Assembly (NCBI RefSeq): GCF_010548305.1
Contig: NZ_JAAGLV010000009.1
Coordinates: 272,851-336,850, forward strand
Length of the DNA stretch: 64,000 nucleotides
Direction of reading: 5' to 3'
DNA from: Streptomyces sp. SID13031
GTDB lineage: Bacteria > Actinomycetota > Actinomycetes > Propionibacteriales > Kribbellaceae
Shown here: in pieces, positions 17,353 to 25,514 of the stretch
Layout of the letters: the number at the start of each line of letters is the position of its first letter
Position numbering within the stretch: the stretch's first letter is position 1
Notes under the pieces: model-generated
What the model saw: only the letters and a program-made list of their open reading frames with translations
The model's database searches: none
Told to the model about the DNA's origin: nothing
Program-made: the position numbers and the translations under genes

Positions 17353-19002
17353 ATGACCGTTGAACCCTCGATCGACCACCGCACTGCTCCGCCGGAACCC
17401 ACCGCCGCCACCCGCGAGACGCTCGAGGACTACACGCTGCGGTTCGCGCCGCGTTCCTACCGCAAGTGGTCGACCGGCGTCGTCGCCGTCTCCGCGCTCG
17501 GCGGGATCGCCTACCTGGCCGACTTCGCGATCGGCGCGAACATCGGTATCTCCTACGGCACTACGAACGCGCTGTGGGGGATCGGGATCTTCGCCGTCGT
17601 GATCTTCGCGACCGGGCTCCCGCTGGCGTACTACGCCGCGCGGTACAACATCGACCTCGACTTGATCACCCGCGGCAGCGGCTTCGGGTACTACGGGTCG
17701 GTGGTGACGAACGTGATCTTCGCGTCGTTCACGTTCATCTTCTTCGCCCTCGAGGGCTCGATCATGGCCCAAGGCTTGAAATTAGGCTTACATATCCCGC
17801 TGGCGTTGGGGTACGCCGTCTCGACGCTGGTGATCTTTCCGCTGGTGATCTATGGCATGAAAGTACTGTCCACGCTGCAGGTCTGGACGACGCCGCTGTG
17901 GTTGCTGCTGATGGTGCTGCCGTTCGTCTACCTGGTCGTCTCGCACCCGGAGTCGGTGTCGTCGTTCTTCGACTACCAGGGTGAGGACGGCAAGGGCGCA
18001 ACGGACGTCGGCTCGATGCTGCTCGCGGCCGGCGTCTGCCTCTCGCTGATCGCGCAGATCGCGGAGCAGATCGACTACCTGCGTTTCATGCCGCCGAAAA
18101 CGCCGGAGAACTCGCGCCGCTGGTGGACCCACATGCTGCTCGCCGGGCCGGGCTGGGTGATCTTCGGCGCCGTCAAGCAGGTGATCGGGCTCTTCCTGGC
18201 CGTCTACATCATCGCGAACGTGACCGATGGCGCCGCCGTGGCGAACGAGCCGGTACACCAGTTCCTCGAGATCTATCGCGGCTTCCTGCCCGGTTGGCTC
18301 GCGATGACGCTGGCCGTAGTACTGGTCGTGATCAGTCAGGTGAAGATCAACGTGACGAACGCGTACTCCGGGTCGCTCGCGTGGACCAACTCGTACACCC
18401 GGCTGACCAAGCACTACCCCGGCCGGCTCGTGTTCGTCGGCTTCAACCTGGTGATCGCGCTGGTGCTGATGGAAGCCAACATGTTCGACTTCCTCAACAC
18501 CATCCTCGGCTTCTATGCCAACTGCGGGATCGCCTGGATCGTGGTCGTCGCCTCCGACATCGTCTTCAACAAGTACCTGCTGAAGCTGTCGCCTAAGGTC
18601 CCAGAGTTCCGTCGCGGCATGCTTTATGCCGTGAACCCGGTCGGCTTCGTGTCAATGGGGGTCGCCGCGGGCGTCTCGATCCTGGTCTTCTTCGGCGGCC
18701 TCGGCGACGGCATCAAGCCGTACTCGCCGCTGGTCGCGATCGTGCTCGCCCTCGTGCTGCCGCCGCTGCTGGCGATCGCGACTCGTGGCAAGTACTACCT
18801 GCGGCGTACGGACGACGGGATCGACCTGCCGATGTTCGACGAGCACGGCAACCCGTCTGGCGCAGTACTGGCTTGTCACGTCTGCCGGCAGGACTACGAG
18901 CGGCCGGACATGACCGCTTGCGAGACGCACGACGCGTATGTCTGCTCGCTCTGCCTCAGCACCGACAAGGTCGCTGACCATGTGCTGGCGGCGCAAGCGT
19001 GA
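17353..19002 (+). CDS. NCS1-family permease with C-terminal Cys/His cluster
   Basis: 549 residues from the ATG at 17353 (AGGAG upstream). About 12 hydrophobic segments of a nucleobase:cation symporter-1 carrier; this family moves cytosine, uracil, allantoin, hydantoin or related compounds. After the last membrane segment a soluble tail carries C508xxC511, C523, H526 and C531xxC534, a zinc-finger-like pattern I do not know in characterised NCS1 members. Its TGA overlaps the GTG of ureA by 4 bases, so transport and ureolysis are translationally coupled. The substrate may be urea itself or a urea-yielding compound. Urea transport by NCS1 would be unusual. Confidence 0.88.
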   Translation: MTVEPSIDHRTAPPEPTAATRETLEDYTLRFAPRSYRKWSTGVVAVSALGGIAYLADFAIGANIGISYGTTNALWGIGIFAVVIFATGLPLAYYAARYNIDLDLITRGSGFGYYGSVVTNVIFASFTFIFFALEGSIMAQGLKLGLHIPLALGYAVSTLVIFPLVIYGMKVLSTLQVWTTPLWLLLMVLPFVYLVVSHPESVSSFFDYQGEDGKGATDVGSMLLAAGVCLSLIAQIAEQIDYLRFMPPKTPENSRRWWTHMLLAGPGWVIFGAVKQVIGLFLAVYIIANVTDGAAVANEPVHQFLEIYRGFLPGWLAMTLAVVLVVISQVKINVTNAYSGSLAWTNSYTRLTKHYPGRLVFVGFNLVIALVLMEANMFDFLNTILGFYANCGIAWIVVVASDIVFNKYLLKLSPKVPEFRRGMLYAVNPVGFVSMGVAAGVSILVFFGGLGDGIKPYSPLVAIVLALVLPPLLAIATRGKYYLRRTDDGIDLPMFDEHGNPSGAVLACHVCRQDYERPDMTACETHDAYVCSLCLSTDKVADHVLAAQA

Positions 19003-19301
19003 ACTTCACCCCATCCGAGATCGAGAAGCTGCTGCTCTCCGTGGCCGGGATGGTCGCCCGCGACCGCCTGGCCCGGGGGGTCCGGCTGAATCACCCCGAA
19101 GCGATCGCCCTCCTGAGCACCTGGGTGATCGAACGCGCCCGCGAAGGCGCCCTGGTCGCCGACCTGATGAACGAGGGCCGCACAGTCCTGACCCGAGACC
19201 AGGTGATGGACGGCGTCGCGGAACTGCTGACCGACGTACAGGTCGAAGCAACCTTCCCAGACGGCCGAAAACTGGTCACTATCCACAGCCCCATCATCTG
19301 A
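18999..19301 (+). CDS. ureA: Urease gamma subunit
   Basis: 100 residues, full length for UreA. Characteristic MNFTPSEIEKLLLSVAG start, LARGVRLNHPEAIALLS and the highly conserved ending DVQVEATFPDGRKLVTIHSPI. Together with UreB and UreC it builds the nickel urease that hydrolyses urea to ammonia and carbamate. It begins with GTG inside the last codons of the permease gene (GTGA overlap). 120 bases of non-coding sequence follow before ureB, with no clear hairpin. Confidence 0.96.
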   Translation: MNFTPSEIEKLLLSVAGMVARDRLARGVRLNHPEAIALLSTWVIERAREGALVADLMNEGRTVLTRDQVMDGVAELLTDVQVEATFPDGRKLVTIHSPII

Positions 19302-19421
19302 ACGGATCCCGATGACCAGCACCAGTAGACTTAGCAATGAAGGACAGGGGGCGGGCAACCACCACCCCGGAGCAACACCGGTGGCCCGCAGAGCAATACA
19401 GGCAACGCTCGGAGCAGGACA

Positions 19422-19742
19422 GTGACGTCCGGGGCAGGATCTGCGGGCCCCGGGGCGGTACGAGTGCTGCCTGGCACGATCGAGCTCAACGTCGGTCGTG
19501 AGAGGTTGACGCTGGTGATCGTCAACACCGGCGACCGGCCGGTACAGATCGGCTCCCACCTCCACCTGCCCGACTCCAACACGGCCCTCGCCTTCGATCG
19601 CGAAGCAGCCCAGGGCTTCCGCCTCGACATCCCCTCCGGTACGTCGCAGCGCTTCGAGCCCGGCGCATCGCGCGAGGTTGTCGCGGTGGCACTCGCCGGT
19701 CGCCGCCTGGTACCGGGGATCCAGGTGAAGAACGATGGTTGA
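19422..19742 (+). CDS. ureB: Urease beta subunit
   Basis: 106 residues starting at GTG 19422 (GGAGCAGG upstream). Conserved core VLPGTIELNVGRERLTLVIVNTGDRPVQIGSHLHLPDSN, then ALAFDREAAQGFRLDIPSGTSQRFEPG and the ending VPGIQV. Residues FDR.AA.GFRLDIP.GT are a hallmark of UreB. Overlaps ureC by 8 bases, so the two are translated together. In the second block the usual HFHF-type His run is HLHLPDS, a divergent form. Confidence 0.95.
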   Translation: MTSGAGSAGPGAVRVLPGTIELNVGRERLTLVIVNTGDRPVQIGSHLHLPDSNTALAFDREAAQGFRLDIPSGTSQRFEPGASREVVAVALAGRRLVPGIQVKNDG

Positions 19743-21438
19743 GATCTCGCGCGCTGCGTACGCCGCGCTCTACGGGCCGACCAAGGGGGATCAGGTCAGG
19801 TTGGGTGATACCGACTTGTGGATCGAGGTTGAGGAGGACCTCACCGTTGGCGGTGAGGAGGTGGTGTTCGGTGGCGGGAAGTCCATTCGGGAGTCGATGG
19901 CGCAGGGGACTGCGACGCGAGCCGACGGCGCGCCCGACACCGTGATCACCAACGTGCTCGTACTCGACTGGTGGGGAATCGTCCGGGCGGACGTCGGGAT
20001 TCGCGATGGGCGGATCGTGGCGTTGGGGCGAGCCGGGAACCCGGATATCGCCGACGGAGTCCACCCGGATCTGCGAATCGGACCGTCGACCGACGTGATC
20101 GCCGGCGAAGGACGGATTCTGACGGCGGGGGCGATCGACTCGCACGTGCATCTGTTGTCGCCGTCGCAGCTACATGAGGCGTCCGCGACCGGGATCACAA
20201 CCATCGTGGGTGGCGGGACCGGCCCGAGCGAGGGGTCGAAGGCGACCACCGTCACGCCGGGGGCTTGGCATCTGACGCAGATGCACAGGAGTCTCGATGC
20301 CCTTCCACTCAACGTTTTGCTGCTGGGCAAGGGGAACACGGTCAGCGCCGAGGGGTTGGCCGAGCAGGCGCTAGCGGGCGCGGCCGGCTTCAAAGTGCAC
20401 GAGGATTGGGGTTCCACGCCGGCGGCGATCGACGCGTCGTTGAAGGCTGCCGATGCGTGGGGGTTGCAGGTTGCGCTGCACGCGGACAGCTTGAACGAAG
20501 CCGGGTTCGTCGAGTCGACCCTCGGTGCGATCGCGGGCCGGTCGATCCACGCGTTTCACGTCGAGGGCGCCGGGGGTGGGCATGCGCCGGACATTCTCTC
20601 GATCGCGAGTCATCCGCACGTCATCCCGGGTTCGACCAACCCGACCTTGCCGCACACGGTCAACACCGTCGCCGAGCACCTCGACATGTTGATGGTCTGC
20701 CACCACCTGAGCCCCGACGTACCGGAAGATTTGGCGTTCGCCGAGTCGCGGATCCGGGCGACCACGATCGCCGCCGAGGACATCCTGCACGACCTCGGTG
20801 CGTTGTCGGTGACGTCGTCGGATGCGCAGGCGATGGGGCGCATCGGCGAGGTGATCACCCGCACCTGGCAGGTCGCACACGTGATGAAGGCGCGGCGCGG
20901 TTCACTCGGCAACAGCTTGCCGGCCGACAACGAACGCGCTCGCCGGTACATCGCGAAGTACACGATCAACCCGGCCGTTGCCCATGGCATCGATCATGTA
21001 GTGGGGTCGGTGGAGGTCGGCAAGCTGGCCGATCTAGTGCTTTGGGATCCCTCGTACTTCGGGGTGCGACCGCGACTGGTGATCAAGGGCGGGGCGATCG
21101 CGTGGGCGGCGCTCGGCGATCCGAACGCGTCCATCCCGACGCCGCAACCGGTGCTGATGCGGCCCGCGTTCGGCGATGCGATCGGGGCGGATCTGTCGAT
21201 CTCCTTCGTCTCCCCCGCGGCACTCGACGACGGACTCGCAGATCGGTTGCGGCTGAGGAGACGGCTCGAAGGTGTGCGGCCGACGCGTGAGGTCGGGAAG
21301 GCGCAGATGAAGAACAACGATGCACTGCCGAGCATTGACATCGACCCGGAGACGTTCGCCATCAAGGTCGACGGCGAACTCATCGAACCGTCCCCAGCCA
21401 CCGAACTCCCCCTCGCCCAGCTCTACAACCTCTTCTGA
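19735..21438 (+). CDS. ureC: Urease alpha (catalytic) subunit, divergent type
   Basis: 567 residues, the normal length. Nickel ligands are HVH in AIDSHVHLL, the carbamylated K220 in AGFKVHEDWG, His in ALHADSLNE and HVEGAGGGH, and Asp in SSDAQAMGRIGEV. The flap with catalytic His is MVCHHLSPDVPEDLAFAESRIR. The start YGPTKGDQVRLGDTDLW and the block AGAIDSHVHLLSPSQLHEASA differ from the common type (YGPTTGD, GGIDTHIHFICPQQ), so this belongs to a divergent urease lineage, yet all catalytic residues are kept. Cytoplasmic. Its TGA shares one base with the ureF ATG. Confidence 0.96.
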   Translation: MVEISRAAYAALYGPTKGDQVRLGDTDLWIEVEEDLTVGGEEVVFGGGKSIRESMAQGTATRADGAPDTVITNVLVLDWWGIVRADVGIRDGRIVALGRAGNPDIADGVHPDLRIGPSTDVIAGEGRILTAGAIDSHVHLLSPSQLHEASATGITTIVGGGTGPSEGSKATTVTPGAWHLTQMHRSLDALPLNVLLLGKGNTVSAEGLAEQALAGAAGFKVHEDWGSTPAAIDASLKAADAWGLQVALHADSLNEAGFVESTLGAIAGRSIHAFHVEGAGGGHAPDILSIASHPHVIPGSTNPTLPHTVNTVAEHLDMLMVCHHLSPDVPEDLAFAESRIRATTIAAEDILHDLGALSVTSSDAQAMGRIGEVITRTWQVAHVMKARRGSLGNSLPADNERARRYIAKYTINPAVAHGIDHVVGSVEVGKLADLVLWDPSYFGVRPRLVIKGGAIAWAALGDPNASIPTPQPVLMRPAFGDAIGADLSISFVSPAALDDGLADRLRLRRRLEGVRPTREVGKAQMKNNDALPSIDIDPETFAIKVDGELIEPSPATELPLAQLYNLF

Positions 21439-22244
21439 TGACCACTCCAAAAGAAGCACTGCAATCGGCCGATCCTCCGCACACACGACGTGCGGAAACG
21501 GTACCTCCGTGGGTGCGGCCTGACGATGATGAGGTAGAGCGGGCGGGTGGCGCGCAGAGGGCGCGGCACGGCGGGTCGCCTGAGTTGGTGGCGTTGATGT
21601 TGGCGGATGCTCGGTTGCCTACGGGCGGGCATACGCAGTCGGGTGGGTTGGAGCCGGCTGTGCGGGCCGGGTTGGGGGCTGATGGGGCGCGGCTTGCTGA
21701 TGTGGCGAGTTACGCGGCTGATCGGTTGCGGACGATCGTTCGAGTCGAGGCGGCGACCGCGGTGGTGGCGCGGAGACTCGCGCTTGACGGCGAACTCGTT
21801 GAGCCGGCTGAGGCGGCTTGGGCGGCCCGGACTCCTAGTCAGGCCTTGCGGGCGGCGTCTCGGCGGCAAGGGCGCGCGTATCTGCGGTTGGCTTCACGCA
21901 TTTGGCCTGGGACAACCGAGTTCCTGGCGGCTGATGCGGAGATCGCGCGGCCGGTGGTGGTTGGCGTTGTCGCGGCCGCGACGGGGTTGTCGGCGGAGCA
22001 GACCGCACGACTGATCGGGTACGACGACGCGCAGACCGTCGTGGCCGCGTCGCTCAAGTTGCTCCCGGTGGATCCGGCCGACGCGGCGAGCTGGTTGCTG
22101 AAACTCCACCCGGATATCGAGGACCTCGTCACCGCCGTCAGCCGAACGACGACGCCCGCCGGGATTCCGGCATCCGGCACTCCGCTGATTGACGTGTTCG
22201 CACAAGCTCATGCTGTCGAGAGAATGAGGTTATTTCATGCCTAA
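21438..22244 (+). CDS. ureF: Urease accessory protein UreF
   Basis: 268 residues. A charged, probably disordered N-terminal 45 residues precedes the UreF core (LVALMLADARLPTGGHTQSGGLEPAV), an all-helical protein that with UreD and UreG forms the GTPase-dependent complex loading Ni and CO2 onto urease. The final Arg/His-containing tail (AVERMRLFHA) is typical. Start ATG overlaps the ureC stop (TGATG) and its end overlaps ureG by 8 bases. The long N-terminal extension could alternatively mean a later start. Confidence 0.92.
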   Translation: MTTPKEALQSADPPHTRRAETVPPWVRPDDDEVERAGGAQRARHGGSPELVALMLADARLPTGGHTQSGGLEPAVRAGLGADGARLADVASYAADRLRTIVRVEAATAVVARRLALDGELVEPAEAAWAARTPSQALRAASRRQGRAYLRLASRIWPGTTEFLAADAEIARPVVVGVVAAATGLSAEQTARLIGYDDAQTVVAASLKLLPVDPADAASWLLKLHPDIEDLVTAVSRTTTPAGIPASGTPLIDVFAQAHAVERMRLFHA

Positions 22245-22956
22245 GAACAACACTCGATCCTTCCGTCTGGGAATCGCGGGACCGGTCGGTACCGGTAAGA
22301 GTTCGCTGATCGCGATGGTCTGCCGCGAGCTGTCCGCAGAGCTCCAGCTCGGCGTCATCACCAACGACATCTACACCGACGAGGACGCGCGGCTCCTGCG
22401 TTCAGCCGGCGTACTCGATCCCGAGCGGATCCGCGCCGTCGAGACCGGCGCCTGCCCGCACACCGCGATCCGCGACGACGTCACCCCGAACCTGATCGCG
22501 GTGGAGGACCTCGAACGCGACTTCGCGCCGCTCGACGTCGTACTCGTCGAATCCGGTGGTGACAACCTGACCGCGACCTTCTCCCCCGCGCTCGTGGATG
22601 CACAGATCTTCGTCCTCGACGTGGCGGGTGGTGGCGACGTCGCGCGCAAGGGCGGGCCGGGCATCGCGCGCGCCGATCTGCTCGTGGTCAACAAGACCGA
22701 CCTCGCTCCGTACGTCGGCGTCGACGTACCGCAGATGGTCGCCGACGCCGAAGCCGCTCGGGGTGGCAAGCCGGTACTGGCGTTGTCGCGGACGGACGCG
22801 GATTCGGTACTTCGCCTGAAGGAATGGGTACTCGCGATGACCGCGGTCGTGCGGAGCGGGTCGCACACGCCGGTCGATCCTGGTCCGATGGCTCCGCATT
22901 CGCATGTCGGTGACGACGGGGAGCTCATCTCGCACACCCATGCTCACGCGCACTGA
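22237..22956 (+). CDS. ureG: Urease accessory GTPase UreG with His-rich tail
   Basis: 239 residues. SIMIBI-class GTPase: P-loop GPVGTGKSS, ITNDIYTDEDA, the nickel-binding CPH in TGACPHTAIRDD, VESGGDNL and the base motif NKTD. It powers nickel insertion into urease. The C-terminal tail is rich in His (HSHVGDDGELISHTHAHAH), which is unusual for UreG and may take the place of UreE, the nickel chaperone missing from this operon. Overlaps ureF by 8 bases. Confidence 0.96.
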   Translation: MPKNNTRSFRLGIAGPVGTGKSSLIAMVCRELSAELQLGVITNDIYTDEDARLLRSAGVLDPERIRAVETGACPHTAIRDDVTPNLIAVEDLERDFAPLDVVLVESGGDNLTATFSPALVDAQIFVLDVAGGGDVARKGGPGIARADLLVVNKTDLAPYVGVDVPQMVADAEAARGGKPVLALSRTDADSVLRLKEWVLAMTAVVRSGSHTPVDPGPMAPHSHVGDDGELISHTHAHAH

Positions 22957-22960
22957 TCAA

Positions 22961-23740
22961 ATGATCACGCGTATCGAGGTGGTCGCGGATCCGGTTCGCG
23001 ATCGCTGTCTGCTCACCACCGGGCTGCTGTCGCCGCGGCGGCTGCCCGCGGCGGACGGGGTGGTCCGGGTCGCGCTGATTGCGGCCTCTGCCTTGTTGTT
23101 AGCCGGGGATCATGTCGAGATTCAAGTCGTGGTTCAAGGTCCGGTGCGGGTGGAGATCGTCGAGACGGCAGGCACAGTCGCGTATGCGATGCGGGGTGGG
23201 TCGGCGCGATGGGATGTGACTGTCGCGCTGACTGACGGGGCTCAGCTCACTTGGCATGGTGAGCCGTTCGTCGTGTCGGAGGGGGCTGATGTCTTGAGGT
23301 CGATGGAGGTGAACCTGGAGTCGGGGTGCTCGGCGGCGATCCGGGAATCACTGGTGTTCGGCCGTCACGGCGAGACCGGCGGCACGCTGCGTTCGTCGCA
23401 ACGAGCCTGGCTGGACGGCGAACTCCTCCTCGCTGAAGACCTCGACCTGGCCCCGGAGGCGAGACAGGGCTGGGCAATCCTCGGTACGGCGCGCTGCCTC
23501 GACTCCCTGACAACCCTCGGCCGCCGCCTGCCAGAAACCCCCGCAACGCCGGCAAGCGCGGACAAGCAGGTGGAGGCGGGCTCGTTGGGGAGTGCGGGGG
23601 CGCGGGGAGTACCGGCGGTTTTGCAGTTGGAGGGGGTTGGGTCTGTGGATCGGCGGTTGGTCGGGGAGCAGCATGAGAGTGATCTTGCGCAAAGCTGGGC
23701 AGCGTTGCTCGCGACTGACAAGATCTCTGGGTGCAGCTGA
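22961..23740 (+). CDS. ureD: Urease accessory protein UreD (UreH)
   Basis: 259 residues from the ATG at 22961, 4 bases after ureG; the ribosome site is poor and an ATG at 22940 inside ureG is also possible. Beta-strand-rich scaffold that binds apo-urease and UreF/UreG. Seen are AALLLAGDHVEIQVVVQGPVRVEI, TWHGEPFVVSEGADVLRSMEVNLESG and LVFGRHGETGG. A low-complexity patch near residues 185-210 is not conserved in the family. The last 10 bases overlap the kinase gene that follows. Confidence 0.9.
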   Translation: MITRIEVVADPVRDRCLLTTGLLSPRRLPAADGVVRVALIAASALLLAGDHVEIQVVVQGPVRVEIVETAGTVAYAMRGGSARWDVTVALTDGAQLTWHGEPFVVSEGADVLRSMEVNLESGCSAAIRESLVFGRHGETGGTLRSSQRAWLDGELLLAEDLDLAPEARQGWAILGTARCLDSLTTLGRRLPETPATPASADKQVEAGSLGSAGARGVPAVLQLEGVGSVDRRLVGEQHESDLAQSWAALLATDKISGCS

Positions 23741-24360
23741 ATCGAGAGAGCGCCTTGAGCCGGGCCGTTGCGCTCGCGACCCGGGGACAACGGGCGATCC
23801 TTGGTATCACCGGAGCGCCCGCCGCCGGCAAATCGACGTACGCCGAACAGCTCACGGCGGAGCTGGTTGCCGACGGCCACCAGGTGGTGTTGCTCCCGAT
23901 GGATGGCTATCATCTGGCGCAATCGGCGCTCGAGGAACTCGGGCTGGCTGCCGTCAAGGGTGCGCCGCAGACGTTTGACGGGTACGGGTTCGTTGCCTTG
24001 CTCAAGCGGTTGAAGGACTCGCCGGACGAGACGATCTGGGCGCCGAGGTTCGATCGGTCGATCGAGGACTCCATCGCTGCCAGCATTCCGGTCCGGCCGG
24101 AGACCACGCTAGTGGTGACCGAAGGCAACTATCTGCTGTTCGATCAGGCGCCGTGGGCAACTGGTCGCGCACTGCTCGACGAGTGCTGGTACATCGACCT
24201 CGACGACAACCTCAGGCACGAGAGGCTGGAAGCACGCCACCAGCGCTTCGGCCGCTCACCCGAAGAGGCGCACGCTCGCACCTACGGTTCCGACGAAGCC
24301 AACGCCCAGCTGATCGCCGCGACAAAACCCAACGCCGACGCGATCATCACGCTGACCTGA
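23731..24360 (+). CDS. P-loop nucleoside/nucleotide kinase-like protein
   Basis: 209 residues from GTG 23731, overlapping ureD by 10 bases and so part of the urease transcript. Walker A GAPAAGKST, then a uridine kinase/pantothenate kinase-like core: VVLLPMDGYHLAQSALEELG, APRFDRSIED and VVTEGNYLLFDQ. The length and the DGYH motif fit the uridine kinase-like proteins found beside sugar or nucleoside transport genes in actinobacteria. The substrate cannot be told; location after urease and an NCS1 permease might mean a nucleoside or nucleobase pathway. Confidence 0.82.
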   Translation: MQLNRESALSRAVALATRGQRAILGITGAPAAGKSTYAEQLTAELVADGHQVVLLPMDGYHLAQSALEELGLAAVKGAPQTFDGYGFVALLKRLKDSPDETIWAPRFDRSIEDSIAASIPVRPETTLVVTEGNYLLFDQAPWATGRALLDECWYIDLDDNLRHERLEARHQRFGRSPEEAHARTYGSDEANAQLIAATKPNADAIITLT

Positions 24361-24420
24361 GCACCTCAACCCCAACCCGCGCCCGACGAGTTGGGATGCC
24401 GACCGGTGAGGCCAATCTCA

Positions 24421-24438
24421 GGCGGATCCGGATCCGCC
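24421..24438. repeat. Perfect 18-bp palindrome
   Basis: GGCGGATCCGGATCCGCC is its own reverse complement. It lies 61 bases past the kinase stop in a 305-base gene-free stretch before the convergent TetR gene. Possible protein site or part of a termination region. The rest of the stretch shows only the hairpin at 24476 and no gene. Confidence 0.5.
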
Positions 24439-24475
24439 CACACCTCGCAACATTTGGCGGGCTAACTCCTCGAGT

Positions 24476-24513
24476 GGGGGTTCGCCCACTGGTGTGGCAA
24501 TTGGCGAACCCCC
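24476..24513. terminator. Strong stem-loop between convergent units
   Basis: GGGGGTTCGCC at 24476-24486 pairs perfectly with GGCGAACCCCC at 24503-24513 (11 bp, 16-base loop). It stands between the end of the urease-kinase operon and the convergent TetR gene. No T tract in either direction, so a GC-hairpin terminator of the actinobacterial kind is the most probable role. Confidence 0.55.
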
Positions 24514-24665
24514 CAGAGGCGGAGTTGACCCCACGGTTCCCTCCGCTGCTGACAGCGGATCCCGGACGGCGTGATGCCTGGGAGAGGTCAAGCAGTCTGG
24601 GCGCGCGCCTGGATCCGAGCGAGTTGCTCGTCGAGCTGTCGCGCATCAACACCGAGGCCGGGGAA

Positions 24666-25424
24666 TCAGCGAGCCGGCGGGCAGGTCCGTTCGATGTAGC
24701 CGGCGACGCCGTCCAGGTAGAGCTGAAGACCGAAGGCGAAGTCGGTTCCATCCGCTTCGTCGAAGGTCGTCGCCTCATCGAAGACACCGGCAGCAAGCAC
24801 CTGGGCCAACGCGGGTAGTTGCCGTGGATCAACCACCCGGGAGAGGGTCGCGCCGTAGCGGGTGAAGGCGTCCGGGTTGTCCGCGAAGCCGCTCGCGAGG
24901 TCCGTGCTCAAACGGATCTCGCCTTGCACGTAAGTCATCAGCCCCATCACGACCCCGACCTTGCTCTCCTCACCCAACCCGGTGTCCTTCAACGCCCCGA
25001 GAGCACTGTCGAACCAGGCGAGATTGTTCGGCCCCGCGGGCGGGCCCGAGATCGGGAGCTTGGAGTACCAACGGTGCTTGCGTACCGCGGTCAGCACCCC
25101 GTTCGCCCAGAAGGTCAGCCCGGCCCGCCAGTCGATATCGGCAGGCAGTGCCTCGGGTCGCTCCAGCGCGGCATCCGACATCAGTACAAGCAGGTCATCC
25201 TTGCTTTTCACATGCCGGTAGAGCGCCATCGTCGAGTTGCCGAGCCGCTCGGCCACGCGAGCCATCGACACCGCCGCGAGCCCCTCGGCATCGGCGAGCT
25301 CGATCGCCGCCCGGGTGATGTCCGCGATCGACAACGACGGCTTCGGCCCGCGTTTGGTGACGTCACGTAGACCCCACATCAGCGCGACGTCGGCCGGCAG
25401 TTCGGGCTGCTCGCTCATCTCCAC
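24666..25424 (-). CDS. TetR-family repressor (TetR_C type) of ABC exporter
   Basis: 252 residues; GTG at 25424 or ATG at 25418 could start it. The HTH (DITRAAIELADAEGLAAVSMARVAERLGNSTMALYRHVKSKDDL) is preceded by a 30-residue extension. The C-terminal domain is of the tetracycline-repressor type (DIDWRAGLTFWANGVLTAVRKHRW..PISGPPAGPNNLAWFDSALGAL), which usually binds a drug-like ligand. Divergent from a DrrAB-like exporter with a multi-half-site operator between. Past its stop the same frame stays open for 25 codons ending ARQLDEQLARIQARAQTA, possibly an earlier, longer C terminus. Confidence 0.9.
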   Translation of the reverse strand: MEMSEQPELPADVALMWGLRDVTKRGPKPSLSIADITRAAIELADAEGLAAVSMARVAERLGNSTMALYRHVKSKDDLLVLMSDAALERPEALPADIDWRAGLTFWANGVLTAVRKHRWYSKLPISGPPAGPNNLAWFDSALGALKDTGLGEESKVGVVMGLMTYVQGEIRLSTDLASGFADNPDAFTRYGATLSRVVDPRQLPALAQVLAAGVFDEATTFDEADGTDFAFGLQLYLDGVAGYIERTCPPAR

Positions 25425-25463
25425 CGCCTCAGTCTAGGAACCCATCCACTGACACCCCGCACT

Positions 25464-25499
25464 GCGTACCTGTTACGCTAATTAGCGTAGCTCATACGC
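25464..25499. promoter_or_regulatory. Four-half-site operator of the TetR/ABC exporter pair
   Basis: Half sites GCGTA (25464-25468), TACGC (25474-25478), GCGTA (25485-25489) and TACGC (25495-25499) alternate at 10-11-base steps. The middle pair forms the perfect 16-bp palindrome TACGCTAATTAGCGTA (25474-25489). It sits 15 bases before the exporter start and 39 after the TetR start, where a repressor would block both promoters. Confidence 0.7.
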
Positions 25500-25514
25500 A
25501 GTAAAGGGGAGATC

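Noticed and set aside
18999..19421. Fusion of ureA and ureB
   Set aside because: The two frames are separated by 120 bases with stop codons, so the subunits are separate genes.
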